The position numbers and the translations under genes were made by a program. The notes beneath the pieces are model-generated. The model did not search any database, was not told the DNA's origin, and saw only the letters and a list, made by a program, of their open reading frames with translations. 64,000 bases of DNA, taken from Thiosocius sp963736445. Its GTDB lineage: Bacteria; Pseudomonadota; Gammaproteobacteria; Chromatiales; Chromatiaceae. This document shows, one piece after another, positions 1-8,330 of the stretch (within the stretch, counting starts at the first letter, position 1; every line of letters starts with the position of its first letter). The stretch spans positions 248,001-312,000 of the forward strand of contig CAVTOY010000008.1 of assembly GCA_963736445.1 (NCBI GenBank), written 5' to 3'.

Positions 1-105
1 AGCTTCACGCTCGCCTATCTGGATTACGGCTTCCCTATACGCGATCAGGCGCTGCGACAGCGTTTTATCACCGACCTGCGGCGCGCTGGGCTGCCTGAGG
101 AATAG
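1..105 (+). CDS. 3' end of an unidentified protein
   Basis: The first 34 codons are open in frame 1 from the window edge and end in TAG at 103-105. The visible tail is polar, with a YLDYGFPIRD stretch followed by a basic helix (ALRQRFITDLRR) and the ending GLPEE. The codon choice is GC-rich like the neighbouring genes, so I take it as the C-terminus of a real gene starting upstream. No family can be assigned from so short a piece. The 175 bases after it carry no gene, only the hairpin repeat at 191-257. Confidence 0.45.
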   Translation, partial: SFTLAYLDYGFPIRDQALRQRFITDLRRAGLPEE

Positions 106-190
106 CGGAACAGAGCGATGAGACTGCGTGCGTCATGCCTGAAACGGACATGGCAATGCCTGCGAATCCGTACCGCTGGCTTCGGCAAGT

Positions 191-257
191 GAGGGGGGGT
201 CGGAGGTAGAAAAGAACGGTTCGTAGAGAATAACCGTTGGCATTCGCATGAACCTCT
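191..257. repeat. hairpin-forming direct repeat, copy 1
   Basis: This stretch matches 5096-5162 in the same orientation over about 67 bases with roughly ten differences. The core is an inverted repeat, AACGGTT, about 10 bases, AACCGTT. An outer pair, GGAGGT and ACCTCTG, can extend the stem. It lies 24 bases beyond the stop of the minus-strand cytochrome gene at 281. Read on that strand the inner hairpin is followed by CTTTTCT, so it could act as a terminator. Alternatives are a REP-like element or a recombination site, because the two copies flank the oxidase operon. Confidence 0.7.
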
Positions 258-280
258 GATAATCCTCCTTCCGCGGGCGA

Positions 281-946
281 CTAGCGCAGCTGCTGTGTAG
301 CGTAGTAGTTACCTAGCGCTGTGATCTCGTCGTCAGTAAGTGATTTGGCAATGTTGCGCATGACGGCATAGACATCATTCGCCCGGTTGCCAGACCGGTA
401 TTCTGTCAAGGCAATCTGCAGATAGATAGACTTTTGACCTCCGAGAACGGGCATTCCGTAATACCCGGGTTGCCCGGCACCCTGATGCCCGTGGCAGCCC
501 TCGCAGGAAGGTACCATGCGGCTTCCGTGACCTTTGGTAATCAGGTTCATGGCAAGCGCAGTATCGCCGCCCGACGATTCTGGCGCGGGCGGGGGCTGTG
601 CCGCATAGTACGCTGCGATATCCGCCATATCCTCATCGGACATGCCGGCCGCGATCGCGTTCATCAGCGGATTGATGCGGGTCTTGTCCTTGTAGTCGCT
701 TAGTTGTTTAAACAGGTAGCGAGGATCCTGGCCAGTGATGTATGGGAAAGCCGGCGAGGCACTCATGCCACTTTCGCCGTGACAGGCAACACACCCGTAG
801 GCCAGTAGCTCGCCTTTGGTGGCACTGGCTGCATTCAGCAGACGTATCGTTTCGGCTGACCAGACTACATAAGACGATGGTGCTGCCAGCACCTGTGCGC
901 CAATCAGAAAAACCGACGCCGCGCCCAAAATTGCCAAGGTTCGCAT
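281..946 (-). CDS. dihaem cytochrome c, c4-like
   Basis: A 221-residue exported protein. The N-terminus MRTLAILGAASVFLIGAQVLA is a signal peptide, followed by two class I cytochrome c domains. Haem motifs are CVACH near residue 52 and CEGCH near residue 150, each with the downstream methionine region (NPLMNAIAAGMSDED, DVYAVMRNIAKSLTDDE) and a closing YYA helix typical of cytochrome c4. A good ribosome site (GGAGG) precedes the ATG. It is the last gene of the minus-strand ba3 oxidase operon, 24 bases after the multihaem cytochrome, so its likely role is to carry electrons in the periplasm to subunit II of that oxidase. The partner is inferred from gene order. Confidence 0.88.
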   Translation of the reverse strand: MRTLAILGAASVFLIGAQVLAAPSSYVVWSAETIRLLNAASATKGELLAYGCVACHGESGMSASPAFPYITGQDPRYLFKQLSDYKDKTRINPLMNAIAAGMSDEDMADIAAYYAAQPPPAPESSGGDTALAMNLITKGHGSRMVPSCEGCHGHQGAGQPGYYGMPVLGGQKSIYLQIALTEYRSGNRANDVYAVMRNIAKSLTDDEITALGNYYATQQLR

Positions 947-970
947 TGTGTCAATCCTCCAGTGACCGCG

Positions 971-2593
971 TTAGCGAATAGGTGCGCCTTCGCCCAGCAA
1001 TTTACCGTCCGGCTTTTTCAACTTGCCGTAGTAGTCATATTTGTTGTCGTGAAACTCTTTGGTCGTCTCGGCGAGGTTCCCTGTGAAGCGCGGGTCCTGG
1101 GGGCGTTCCTGTGCATTCATGTACGCAGCCACGTCCCAGGCTTCCTGATCAGTCAACCAGGCTCTGTCTTCCGCGGCACTTGCAAGACACAGCGGCATAT
1201 TGAGCTTGACATAGTTTGCCGCTGTATTGACTTTGTGCATACCTGCACCCCAGTTGTAGGAATGCTCGCCCCACAATGGCGGGAATACCACCTCACCCTG
1301 CGCAAACTGCCCTTCGCCGTTTTCACCGTGGCATACCGCGCATTTGCCGCTATACACCTGCTTGCCGCGACCGGGATCGAATCCCTCTTTGGTTTCCTCT
1401 AGCTTTTTGTAGCCCCGGCCTGGCATATTCTGATCGCCTGTCGGTGCTCCCGTTGCAAGCCAGTACATATAGCTCATCAGCGCTACGATGGTGTCACTCT
1501 CGGCATCGGGTGGATGGCCGACCTTCGATGCTTGGGCATTCATTGAATACTTGAAGCAGCCCTGGACACGTTCGATCTGGGTATTCACTGCCTTGGTCTT
1601 CTTGCGGTAAGCAGGATACGCCACCCAGGATGCCCACATTGGCGCAGAGTTGGCGAGACGCCCGGCGTCCAGATGACAGCCCTGGCACACCTGTTTGTTG
1701 CCAACGTACTTGCCGGACGTGGGGTGGGTGTTGGTAGCCTCGAAAATGGCTTCACCCAGTTTGACTTCTTCGCCGAAGGGTCCGTCCGGGTAGGTGTTGC
1801 GTGCGGGTGACTTGAAATAGCCGGCGTGATCGGGCTCACGTCCAGGCTCGACTTCACCATGATGTGGCAGGGGGTTGTCTCTAACAGCCGCGTTATCGGT
1901 AGTTACCGTCTCACCGATGTCCGCAGTGCTGGTGGCGTTATTGTCCCGCACCGGTTGCGCTGCGTAGTAGGCAGCAACCGAGCTCAGCTCTTCGTCCGTC
2001 AGCAGGTCGGCGACATGTGCCATTAGCCCCAACGGACCTCCGCTACGGATTCCGGACTGCCAGGCCTTTACTTGCTGGACGATGTATTTATGCGGTTGCC
2101 CTGCCAACGGCGGGAATGCTGCACCGACGCCCAGCCCGCCGGGGCCGTGACACTGGGCACAGGCCGGAAGACCGCGCGCCGACATATCACCGTACAGCGC
2201 CAGGCCAGTACCCGGTTCCATCGCGACATCGGGCGGGGCCTTTGCGTGACTGACAGGTGGTAGGCCGGCGTAGTATTCGGCTACCGCTTTGACTTCGTGG
2301 TCGGTGAGTGCGCTTGCCATACTGGACATCACCGGATTCTTGGCACTGCCGTCCTGGTAGGCCCGCAGTCGCCGTTCGAGATATGTTGCGTTGAGGCCTG
2401 CCAGCCGGGGAAAGCCCGATTCCTCGTTACCGCCACCGTTGGCCCCGTGACAGGCTGCGCACGCCAGCGCGCCGGGATGCGACGCGCCCTCGCGGGCAAT
2501 CTTCGCGCCTTGGTCTTCGGCGTGCAGCGCCGCTGATGCAAAGAACAACGATACAACCACCGGTGCCAGCAAACCCGGACGCAAGACCTTCAT
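971..2593 (-). CDS. tetrahaem cytochrome: c4-type domain fused to a thiosulfate-dehydrogenase-like domain
   Basis: About 540 residues starting at the ATG before a signal peptide (MKVLRPGLLAPVVVSLFFAS). An earlier in-frame ATG at 2626 overlaps the oxidase gene and lacks a signal. The N-terminal half has two c4-like modules (CAACH, CAQCH). After a linker of about 50 residues the C-terminal half has CQGCH and CAVCH with the layout of TsdA/SoxA-type dihaem proteins: after the first motif come YPAYR and then a cysteine 39 residues past the haem histidine (RVQGCF), where TsdA carries its unusual cysteine haem ligand. It may oxidise thiosulfate or another sulfur compound and feed the adjacent ba3 oxidase. 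Substrate is inferred. The c4-TsdA fusion is the unusual point. Confidence 0.8.
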   Translation of the reverse strand: MKVLRPGLLAPVVVSLFFASAALHAEDQGAKIAREGASHPGALACAACHGANGGGNEESGFPRLAGLNATYLERRLRAYQDGSAKNPVMSSMASALTDHEVKAVAEYYAGLPPVSHAKAPPDVAMEPGTGLALYGDMSARGLPACAQCHGPGGLGVGAAFPPLAGQPHKYIVQQVKAWQSGIRSGGPLGLMAHVADLLTDEELSSVAAYYAAQPVRDNNATSTADIGETVTTDNAAVRDNPLPHHGEVEPGREPDHAGYFKSPARNTYPDGPFGEEVKLGEAIFEATNTHPTSGKYVGNKQVCQGCHLDAGRLANSAPMWASWVAYPAYRKKTKAVNTQIERVQGCFKYSMNAQASKVGHPPDAESDTIVALMSYMYWLATGAPTGDQNMPGRGYKKLEETKEGFDPGRGKQVYSGKCAVCHGENGEGQFAQGEVVFPPLWGEHSYNWGAGMHKVNTAANYVKLNMPLCLASAAEDRAWLTDQEAWDVAAYMNAQERPQDPRFTGNLAETTKEFHDNKYDYYGKLKKPDGKLLGEGAPIR

Positions 2594-2603
2594 CCTTTGC
2601 ACC

Positions 2604-4220
2604 TCATCTCCACGCCAGTGCACCATGTGTTTCCATCAGGAAGAACTGAAAGATTGGGTAGCCGAAGTTGGTCACCATGAATACCACCAGCAGCGTGTTC
2701 CAGACGGCAAAGCCGTTGAGCGGCCGCGGTAAGTGCAGGACGGGGTGCACTGGTTCGGCATACCGGATTTCACGTTCTGGCGCCGACGTACGGTTTCGAT
2801 GGGTCAACAGCAGATTCACGACTAGCAGGACTGCCGAGATGACGAGCGGGATACCCGCGACGGCCATGACATACATCCAGGGTTGCCACGGGGACACAAA
2901 CTCCGGCCCTTCCGGGAGAAAAGCGGTGCGTCGCGGCATCCACAAGAGGCCAAGGTAATGCCACGGTGTCGTCAGCAAAGACATGCCGCCGAACCACAGC
3001 CACAGCTGCACTCGTGCCATTGCGGTGGAATAGAGTGCACGGCCGGTTAGGCGTGGCCACAGATAGTAGGCGATGGCGAAGTACATGATGACGACAGTGC
3101 CGCCGAATATCAGATGGAAGTGTGCCGTTACCCACATGGTGTTGTGAATCATGCTGTTCATGCCATAGCTGGCATTCACGAGGCCACCGAATCCGCCCAG
3201 CATCAACATCAGCAGGGCCAGGCCCATGGCGAGTACAACCGGTTCCTTCCACGGTAGGGCGGCGATCCAGCCGAACAGGCCCCGGCCGCCGCGTAGGCGC
3301 CCGGCAATCTCCAGGGAGGCGATGACTGTAAATCCGGTAATGAGTGTCGGAACTGCGACGATAAATGTTCCGAAAGCATGCAGCAGCTTCCAGCCGTCGG
3401 CCTGGAAGGGGTCTGCATACAGATGGTGCATCCCGATCGGCAACCCGAAGACCAGGATCATGACGAAGACGACGCGTGCCAATTCATCGCTGGCCAGGCG
3501 GCCACCGGCCACTCTGGGGACGATGGTATACATGGCGATGTACGCAGGAATCAGCCAGAAGTAGACAATCGGGTGCAGTGTCCAGGCAAACAGTGTCCTG
3601 CCGAGGCCGACATCGACCGTGTCTACCCAGCCCAGGGACAGCGGGATCAGCAGGAACACCACCTCCGTTACTACGCCGATCAGCGTCCAGGACCAGAGGA
3701 TGGCATTGGCCGTGGTCCCAAACATCGGCAGTGGCAACGGTTGCCCGGCATTGGCGCGTTTCCATTGCGTGGTCATCACCAGCATGATCAGCACCCAGGC
3801 CAAAGAACCGACCAGCAGCAGGGCTGCGCCGACATAAAGTGTCCAGTGGGCGGTGAGCGGCGGATAAAAAGTGTAGAGGACCGTGCCTTGCCCGGTAACG
3901 ATCGTGTACACCACCATCAGCACACCCGCCAGCATGATCAGGTATCCGAGCCATGCGAGGGACGGATTCCAGACCGGTCGGCCCAGACTGCTGGCGGCGG
4001 TCGCATAACCGAAACCGGCGATGAAAAAGGTCGTCATGACGTAGGCCATGATCATGCCGTGTGCCGTCACCGACATGTAATAGCCCTCCGCCCATACCGG
4101 AATCAGCTCGGCGCGCTCCAGGACCTGATAGAAACCCAGGAATACCGCGATCAGGAAGGTTGCGAAGGCTACCCAGAAGTGCGCCATTGCCAGCCCGGTC
4201 ACCTTTACCTGGCTACTCAT
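2604..4220 (-). CDS. cbaA: cytochrome c oxidase subunit I, B-family (ba3-type)
   Basis: A 538-residue integral membrane haem-copper oxidase subunit. Visible ligands are the CuB His with its tyrosine helix (WTLHPIVYFWLIPAY), the MHHLYADP pair, and TAHFHLIF for the high-spin and low-spin haems. The short length and the spacing of the Tyr within the His helix fit the B family, as in Thermus ba3, rather than the A or C families. The ATG at 4220 is preceded by GGAGGA at good spacing. An ATG seven codons earlier lacks this. It reduces oxygen at high affinity, pumping protons with about one conserved channel in this family. Subunit II lies upstream and two cytochromes c follow. Confidence 0.93.
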   Translation of the reverse strand: MSSQVKVTGLAMAHFWVAFATFLIAVFLGFYQVLERAELIPVWAEGYYMSVTAHGMIMAYVMTTFFIAGFGYATAASSLGRPVWNPSLAWLGYLIMLAGVLMVVYTIVTGQGTVLYTFYPPLTAHWTLYVGAALLLVGSLAWVLIMLVMTTQWKRANAGQPLPLPMFGTTANAILWSWTLIGVVTEVVFLLIPLSLGWVDTVDVGLGRTLFAWTLHPIVYFWLIPAYIAMYTIVPRVAGGRLASDELARVVFVMILVFGLPIGMHHLYADPFQADGWKLLHAFGTFIVAVPTLITGFTVIASLEIAGRLRGGRGLFGWIAALPWKEPVVLAMGLALLMLMLGGFGGLVNASYGMNSMIHNTMWVTAHFHLIFGGTVVIMYFAIAYYLWPRLTGRALYSTAMARVQLWLWFGGMSLLTTPWHYLGLLWMPRRTAFLPEGPEFVSPWQPWMYVMAVAGIPLVISAVLLVVNLLLTHRNRTSAPEREIRYAEPVHPVLHLPRPLNGFAVWNTLLVVFMVTNFGYPIFQFFLMETHGALAWR

Positions 4221-4273
4221 TGCCCGTTCCTCCGCTCGCAATTGTGGTTATCCCAGCGGTCGCTGCCGGCCGA

Positions 4274-4807
4274 TCAGACACCGGCATCGGTTTGTGGGAC
4301 AACGCTCACCTTGCCCCACATGAAGTGATGGTTCAGGCCACAAAACTCGTTGCAGTAAATCGGTAACGTGACCTTGCCGTCGGCATCGCGGACGCCAAAT
4401 TTCACCACTTCGTGGAATTGGATGCTTGCGGTGATTTCGGATACGTATCCCGGCACCACCATGGTATCGATGTTGGTGCCCGGTATATGCAGACCATGCA
4501 GCGTATCCGGTGTGGCGACCCGAAAAGTGATCGGCACGCCCGCTGGAAGTTCGATGTGACTGGGAGAAAAGCCGTAGCGATGAGCTACCAGCACGACAGT
4601 AACGGAACCATCCGGATTAACCTTGGGCCCGAGATTGTCCTCGGCGAATTCCTCGGTGAGATGCAGCCGAGTCGAGTCTATGGTTTCGACGTTACTCGGC
4701 GGCTGGGCATGCAATGTGACGACGGTGTAGAGGATGCTTGCGAGCATCGTTACTACGATCAGGCCGGCAATCCAGACCCAGCGTCTTTCCAAGGCGCCTA
4801 CCTGCAT
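4274..4807 (-). CDS. cbaB: cytochrome c oxidase subunit II with CuA site
   Basis: A 177-residue protein with one N-terminal membrane anchor (residues about 9-30, VWIAGLIVVTMLASILYTVV) and a periplasmic cupredoxin domain. The CuA site is complete: an upstream histidine in DTLHGLHIPG and the CNEFCGLNHHFMWG loop (Cys-x3-Cys-x3-His-x2-Met). The short single-anchor form is characteristic of ba3-type oxidases. It accepts electrons from a soluble cytochrome c and passes them to subunit I, whose gene follows 53 bases later. The upstream neighbour is a 50-residue small subunit. Confidence 0.93.
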   Translation of the reverse strand: MQVGALERRWVWIAGLIVVTMLASILYTVVTLHAQPPSNVETIDSTRLHLTEEFAEDNLGPKVNPDGSVTVVLVAHRYGFSPSHIELPAGVPITFRVATPDTLHGLHIPGTNIDTMVVPGYVSEITASIQFHEVVKFGVRDADGKVTLPIYCNEFCGLNHHFMWGKVSVVPQTDAGV

Positions 4808-4816
4808 CGCACTGCC

Positions 4817-4969
4817 TCAGCTGGCTGGGCCAAGGGCCATGTAGCGGGCAAAGTAGAGGAAAAACCATGCCACCAGGATCACAGCCCCATAGGCAAGCAA
4901 TAAGGCGAAGGTGCCTTTGTGGGGCCCGTCGAGGATTTTCTGCTCTTCTTCCGGACTCAACTTTTTCAT
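4817..4969 (-). CDS. ba3 oxidase small subunit (IIa-like), 50 aa
   Basis: A 50-codon gene ending 9 bases before the start of subunit II. It begins MKKLSPEEEQKILDGPHKGT and continues into one membrane helix (FALLLAYGAVILVAWFFLYFA). A single-helix protein of this size directly before subunit II matches the arrangement of the small IIa subunit of ba3-type oxidases, which fills a gap in subunit I. It is easily missed because of its length. An AGGAG lies 13 bases before the ATG, a somewhat long spacing. It is the first gene of the operon. Confidence 0.8.
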   Translation of the reverse strand: MKKLSPEEEQKILDGPHKGTFALLLAYGAVILVAWFFLYFARYMALGPAS

Positions 4970-5095
4970 CTGAAGCGTTACGCTCCTGATCCGTTACTAG
5001 CTCGGTTCGACCCTGGAGATTAGATCCTAATATCTGTTGCCATACCAGCCAAAAGATTTTCTTGTGACAGCGTCCAGAATGCGTGACGTGCATCG

Positions 5096-5162
5096 AGGGG
5101 GTCTGAGGTAGAAGAGAACGGTTCGTAGACAACAACCGTCGACATTCGCTTAAACCTCCGAC
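5096..5162. repeat. hairpin-forming direct repeat, copy 2
   Basis: Second copy of the element at 191-257, same orientation. The inner stem AACGGTT/AACCGT and the loop sequence CGTAGA are kept, and the outer arms read TGAGGT and ACCTCCG. It lies 127 bases upstream of the first oxidase gene and 175 bases beyond the stop of the minus-strand regulator. As with copy 1, it follows the 3' end of a minus-strand gene. Confidence 0.7.
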
Positions 5163-5174
5163 ACCCTGCTTGCA

Positions 5175-5195
5175 GAGTCTAGAGTCTAGAGTCTA
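5175..5195 (+). repeat. tandem heptamer GAGTCTA x3
   Basis: Three perfect head-to-tail copies of GAGTCTA. The array is too short to assign a role and may be a slippage-prone tract or a run of weak operator sites between the regulator gene and the oxidase operon. Confidence 0.6.
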
Positions 5196-5336
5196 TCGAT
5201 GCCTCTGCGTCATAGCCGAACGTGGGGTCGCAATGGATAGGAGCAGGTACTGCTCCGGCACGAGGGCGGTTGCGGCGCACTAAGCGCCCCCGTTTAATTG
5301 CGGAGGCGGGACGGCTCGGCCGGGGATCGCTGATTG

Positions 5337-7607
5337 TTACTCAGCCATGCCGGCCGCGCGAAGATCTTCGATCAAACGCGTCTTGTGAGGCCCTTCCGAA
5401 AGGGGCATGTTTTTCTCCAGGCTCGTTACGGTCAACTCCGGGTGATCGGTTTCGAGTTGCATGATCTGCCACTCCGCGTCGTCTAAGCGGTTGAGTCTGA
5501 CCAGCGAGGCCGTGAGGAAAACGCGGGGAAACATGGGCGTACTGTTTCTTTCCAGCGCATCCTGCAGTTCGGCGACGGCAGCAGCGTAGTCGCCCTTGAT
5601 ATACAGCGCCCTTCCCAGGTTGTAATTGTAGTCCCAGCTGTAGAACGGGTTCAGCACCATGCCGCGTTTGACGTATGCGATTGCGTCGTCCGCCTTGCCC
5701 AGGCTGTTGCTGATCAGCGCCAGCATGCCATAACCATCGGCGTAATTCGGCGCCAGTTCCACCGAGCGTTTGATCGCGGCAATTGCCGCCTCGGCTGCGC
5801 CACGCACGTGGTACGTGTAACCGAGTGCCCAGTGCGTCTGCGGTGCGTACGGGTCGAGTTCCACCGCGGTGCGTGCCAAGTCCAGCGCCTGGTCGAGGAC
5901 TTTCCTGGAGTTCTCATACCAGCCGGAAGCGACGCCTCGCGCCATGCTGACCGCGAGCGCCCCGTAGGCACGGCCGAACGCCGGATCGAGGGCAATGGCC
6001 TCCCGGTAGAGGGACTGCGCCTGTTCGTTTGACTCGCGGGCGTACTCGAGATGCCTCTGCAGACCCTTGAGGAAGACGTTATAGGCCGCGAAGCTGCTGG
6101 CTGTTGGACGCCCCAAGTGTTCGTTCTCGCCGCTGCCCAGTTCGATGGAGAGTTGCGCGACAATCTTACGTGCGATCTCTTCCTGGATCGCGAACACGTC
6201 ATCGAGCACGCGATCATAGCGCTCGGCCCATAGTTGATGTCCGGTGTCCGCATCGATCAACTGCACGGAGACCCGCAGGCGGTCGCCGGCCTTGCGTACG
6301 CTGCCCTCCAGCAGGTGGCTGACGCCGAGATCCTGGCGGACGTCCTGTGCCTTCGGGCTCTTGTCCCGGTACCTGAACGACGAACTGCGTGCAATTACCG
6401 TCAGGTTTCTGAGTCGCGACAGGTCGGTGATCAGGTCCTCAGCGATGCCGTCACCGAGGTAGTTCTGCCGTTCATCGCTGCCAAACTCGGCAAACGGCAA
6501 CACCGCCAGGATCGGGGTCGAACGCGCAACGGGTGGCACCGGCGATGCCGGTACCGCCTCGGAACCGGCAGGCGCCTGTGTCCTCGCGGGTAACAGCCAG
6601 GCCACGACGGCGGTAAGAATGGCCAGTGCTGCTATCGCCAGGAGCATCGTGCGCATACTGACCGCAAGACGGCTGGACGCTGCAGGCCCTGGCGAGGCTC
6701 CCGGGTCTACGGTCCAGACGCGGATCTTGCGCTCGATGTTCTTGAGCCGGCGTTCGCCAACGTAGTGCAGCGGAGCGTCGACCCTGCCGTCGACCTGCGC
6801 GGCCGCTTCTTCCGACAGAAGGATATGCCCCGGGCTACACTGGCTCTCCAGGCGCGCCGCGATGTTGATGCCGCTGCCATGCAGGTTGTCGGCATCCTCC
6901 ACAATGTCCCCGATGCTGATGCCCATCCGGAACTGGAGCTGTTCCGCTACGGGGCGCGACGCGTTACATGTCGCGATTCCCCGCTGGATGTCGATCGCAC
7001 ACTGCGTTGCTTCGACGGCGCTCGGGAACTCGATCAGCGTGCCGTCACCCGTCATGCGCACGGTACGCCCCCCACGGTGTTGGATCCACGGGTTGAGGAT
7101 ATCCTCGATACATGCATTGAACCGGGCAATAGTACCCGCCTCGTCGGCTTCCAGCTGGCGACTGTAATCCACCATGTCGGCCATCAGGAGGGCAGCGAGA
7201 CGTCGCCTCGTGGTGCCTTGATGAGGAATTGTCGTTTCGCTTTCCGAGACGGCTATTGGCATAGCCGCGTCCTGATCCGCGACAGGCGACACGGGAGCGA
7301 TAAGCTGGTAGCCACGCTTCGGAATGGTGGCGATATAGCTTGGGTTACGGGCGTCGTCCCCTAGCGCCTTGCGCAGCTTGATCACCGTGCTGGTGACCGA
7401 GTCGTAGCTGACCATGCCGCCCTTCCAGACCGCTTCCTCCAGATCCGAGCGCGATACGACCTGGCCCGCGCGCGATGCCAGATAGACCAGGGCCTGCATC
7501 GCCAGCGGCTCGAGTCGCTCGCTGCGGCCGTCCCGGCGTACCGTATCCTCGTCGGGTGTAACCCGCCATCCGCCGACATCAAAGCTTTTCGCGTCTTGAG
7601 TATCCAT
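5337..7607 (-). CDS. fusion regulator: OmpR/CadC-type DNA-binding domain, class III cyclase, TolB-like domain, TPR
   Basis: A 756-residue multidomain protein. Residues 1-110 form an OmpR-family winged helix (VTSTVIKLRKALGD, IPKRGYQLIAPV). About 135-310 is a class III adenylate/guanylate cyclase domain, with first metal Asp region LMADMVDYS, second in MTGDGTLIEF and GINIAARLES. A membrane helix follows (about 325-347), then a TolB-like N-terminal domain (VLPFAEFGSDE, GVSHLLEGSVRKAGDRLRVSVQLID) and TPR repeats to the end. The helix places DNA-binding and cyclase domains in the cytoplasm and the TolB/TPR part outside, so it may be a CadC-style membrane sensor that also makes cAMP. Cyclase activity is not certain: the usual Gly after the first Asp pair is Asp here. 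It diverges from the small exported gene at 7849. Confidence 0.85.
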   Translation of the reverse strand: MDTQDAKSFDVGGWRVTPDEDTVRRDGRSERLEPLAMQALVYLASRAGQVVSRSDLEEAVWKGGMVSYDSVTSTVIKLRKALGDDARNPSYIATIPKRGYQLIAPVSPVADQDAAMPIAVSESETTIPHQGTTRRRLAALLMADMVDYSRQLEADEAGTIARFNACIEDILNPWIQHRGGRTVRMTGDGTLIEFPSAVEATQCAIDIQRGIATCNASRPVAEQLQFRMGISIGDIVEDADNLHGSGINIAARLESQCSPGHILLSEEAAAQVDGRVDAPLHYVGERRLKNIERKIRVWTVDPGASPGPAASSRLAVSMRTMLLAIAALAILTAVVAWLLPARTQAPAGSEAVPASPVPPVARSTPILAVLPFAEFGSDERQNYLGDGIAEDLITDLSRLRNLTVIARSSSFRYRDKSPKAQDVRQDLGVSHLLEGSVRKAGDRLRVSVQLIDADTGHQLWAERYDRVLDDVFAIQEEIARKIVAQLSIELGSGENEHLGRPTASSFAAYNVFLKGLQRHLEYARESNEQAQSLYREAIALDPAFGRAYGALAVSMARGVASGWYENSRKVLDQALDLARTAVELDPYAPQTHWALGYTYHVRGAAEAAIAAIKRSVELAPNYADGYGMLALISNSLGKADDAIAYVKRGMVLNPFYSWDYNYNLGRALYIKGDYAAAVAELQDALERNSTPMFPRVFLTASLVRLNRLDDAEWQIMQLETDHPELTVTSLEKNMPLSEGPHKTRLIEDLRAAGMAE

Positions 7608-7688
7608 GTCATCCCGCTGCCTACGATGGGGCGCCGACTCTCGTTTCCGTCGGGGGTCCCTAGGACGGATGCTAATTAACGGTTACTG

Positions 7689-7703
7689 CGGCACTAAATG
7701 CCG
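7689..7703. promoter_or_regulatory. inverted repeat between divergent genes, candidate operator
   Basis: A perfect 5-bp inverted repeat, CGGCA-CTAAA-TGCCG, in the 241-base gap between the regulator (start 7607) and the exported protein (start 7849). Its position suits autoregulation or control of the divergent gene by the regulator. No binding-site consensus is known to me for this protein. Confidence 0.3.
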
Positions 7704-7848
7704 TCGTATTTCCTTCGCTCTCCGGTCCGTTTTCCGTCCGGACTTCCTCTTTGAGGCTAGCTAGAAAACCACCATGGCGCAGCGAAGCATCGGTTTCCAC
7801 GCGGCGCCGAAAACCCAAGAGCCTCTCGAAAACCATAGGAGAACGATC

Positions 7849-8145
7849 ATGAATATCCAGTCAAGAAACCGCTTTCTCGTTGTTTTGCCGGTACTGTTGC
7901 TCGCGCTACTCCACGGCCAGGCGACGGCGGCCCAGGAGTTTCAGGAACGTCGACTGCTGGCCCCCTCAGCCACCCGGCAGGGTATGGAACAGCAGGGCAG
8001 GGTCTACATCTATGACGGCCTGCATGAGGATATGGTCGACCAGGCTTTGGACACACAATTCGAGCGAGTACAGAACATGATGTTCGTCGGGGTCCGCCAC
8101 ACTACGGACGGCGGCGAGGAATATTCCGACGACGACTGTGATTGA
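7849..8145 (+). CDS. small exported protein of unknown function
   Basis: 98 residues from the ATG preceded by TAGGAG at 7-8 bases. An earlier in-frame ATG lacks a ribosome site. Residues 1-27 (NRFLVVLPVLLLALLHGQATA) are a signal peptide with cleavage near ATAAQ. The mature part is about 70 residues, polar, and ends in an acidic tail (EEYSDDDCD). No domain is recognised. It diverges from the cyclase-fusion regulator and may be under its control. Confidence 0.6.
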   Translation: MNIQSRNRFLVVLPVLLLALLHGQATAAQEFQERRLLAPSATRQGMEQQGRVYIYDGLHEDMVDQALDTQFERVQNMMFVGVRHTTDGGEEYSDDDCD

Positions 8146-8330
8146 GGCAGAAATCCCGGCAGGAAGTATCTCATTTTTTGGCCAGGGCCCGGCGGTATCA
8201 TGCCGGCAGGCCGGTGTGCGTCAGCGTTGCCATTTATCAGCGACGGACCTTCTTGGTTGCTCCCGCTAGAGTTGCCCGATAAGCCAATGACCGCTCTTGT
8301 CAGAATCGACCTGACGCTACTGGGGGGGCT

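Larger units (their letters stand above)
4970..5336. other. intergenic region upstream of the ba3 operon
   Basis: No gene is apparent in these 367 bases. They should hold the promoter of the minus-strand oxidase operon and the 3' end of the regulator gene at 5337. Recognisable contents are the second copy of the hairpin repeat (5096-5162) and a three-unit heptanucleotide tandem repeat (5175-5195). No convincing -35/-10 pair was found by eye. Confidence 0.6.

Noticed and set aside
3378..4328. Plus-strand open frame opposite the oxidase subunit I gene
   Set aside because: Gln/Asp/His-rich antisense translation of membrane helices. The minus strand has all haem and copper ligands.
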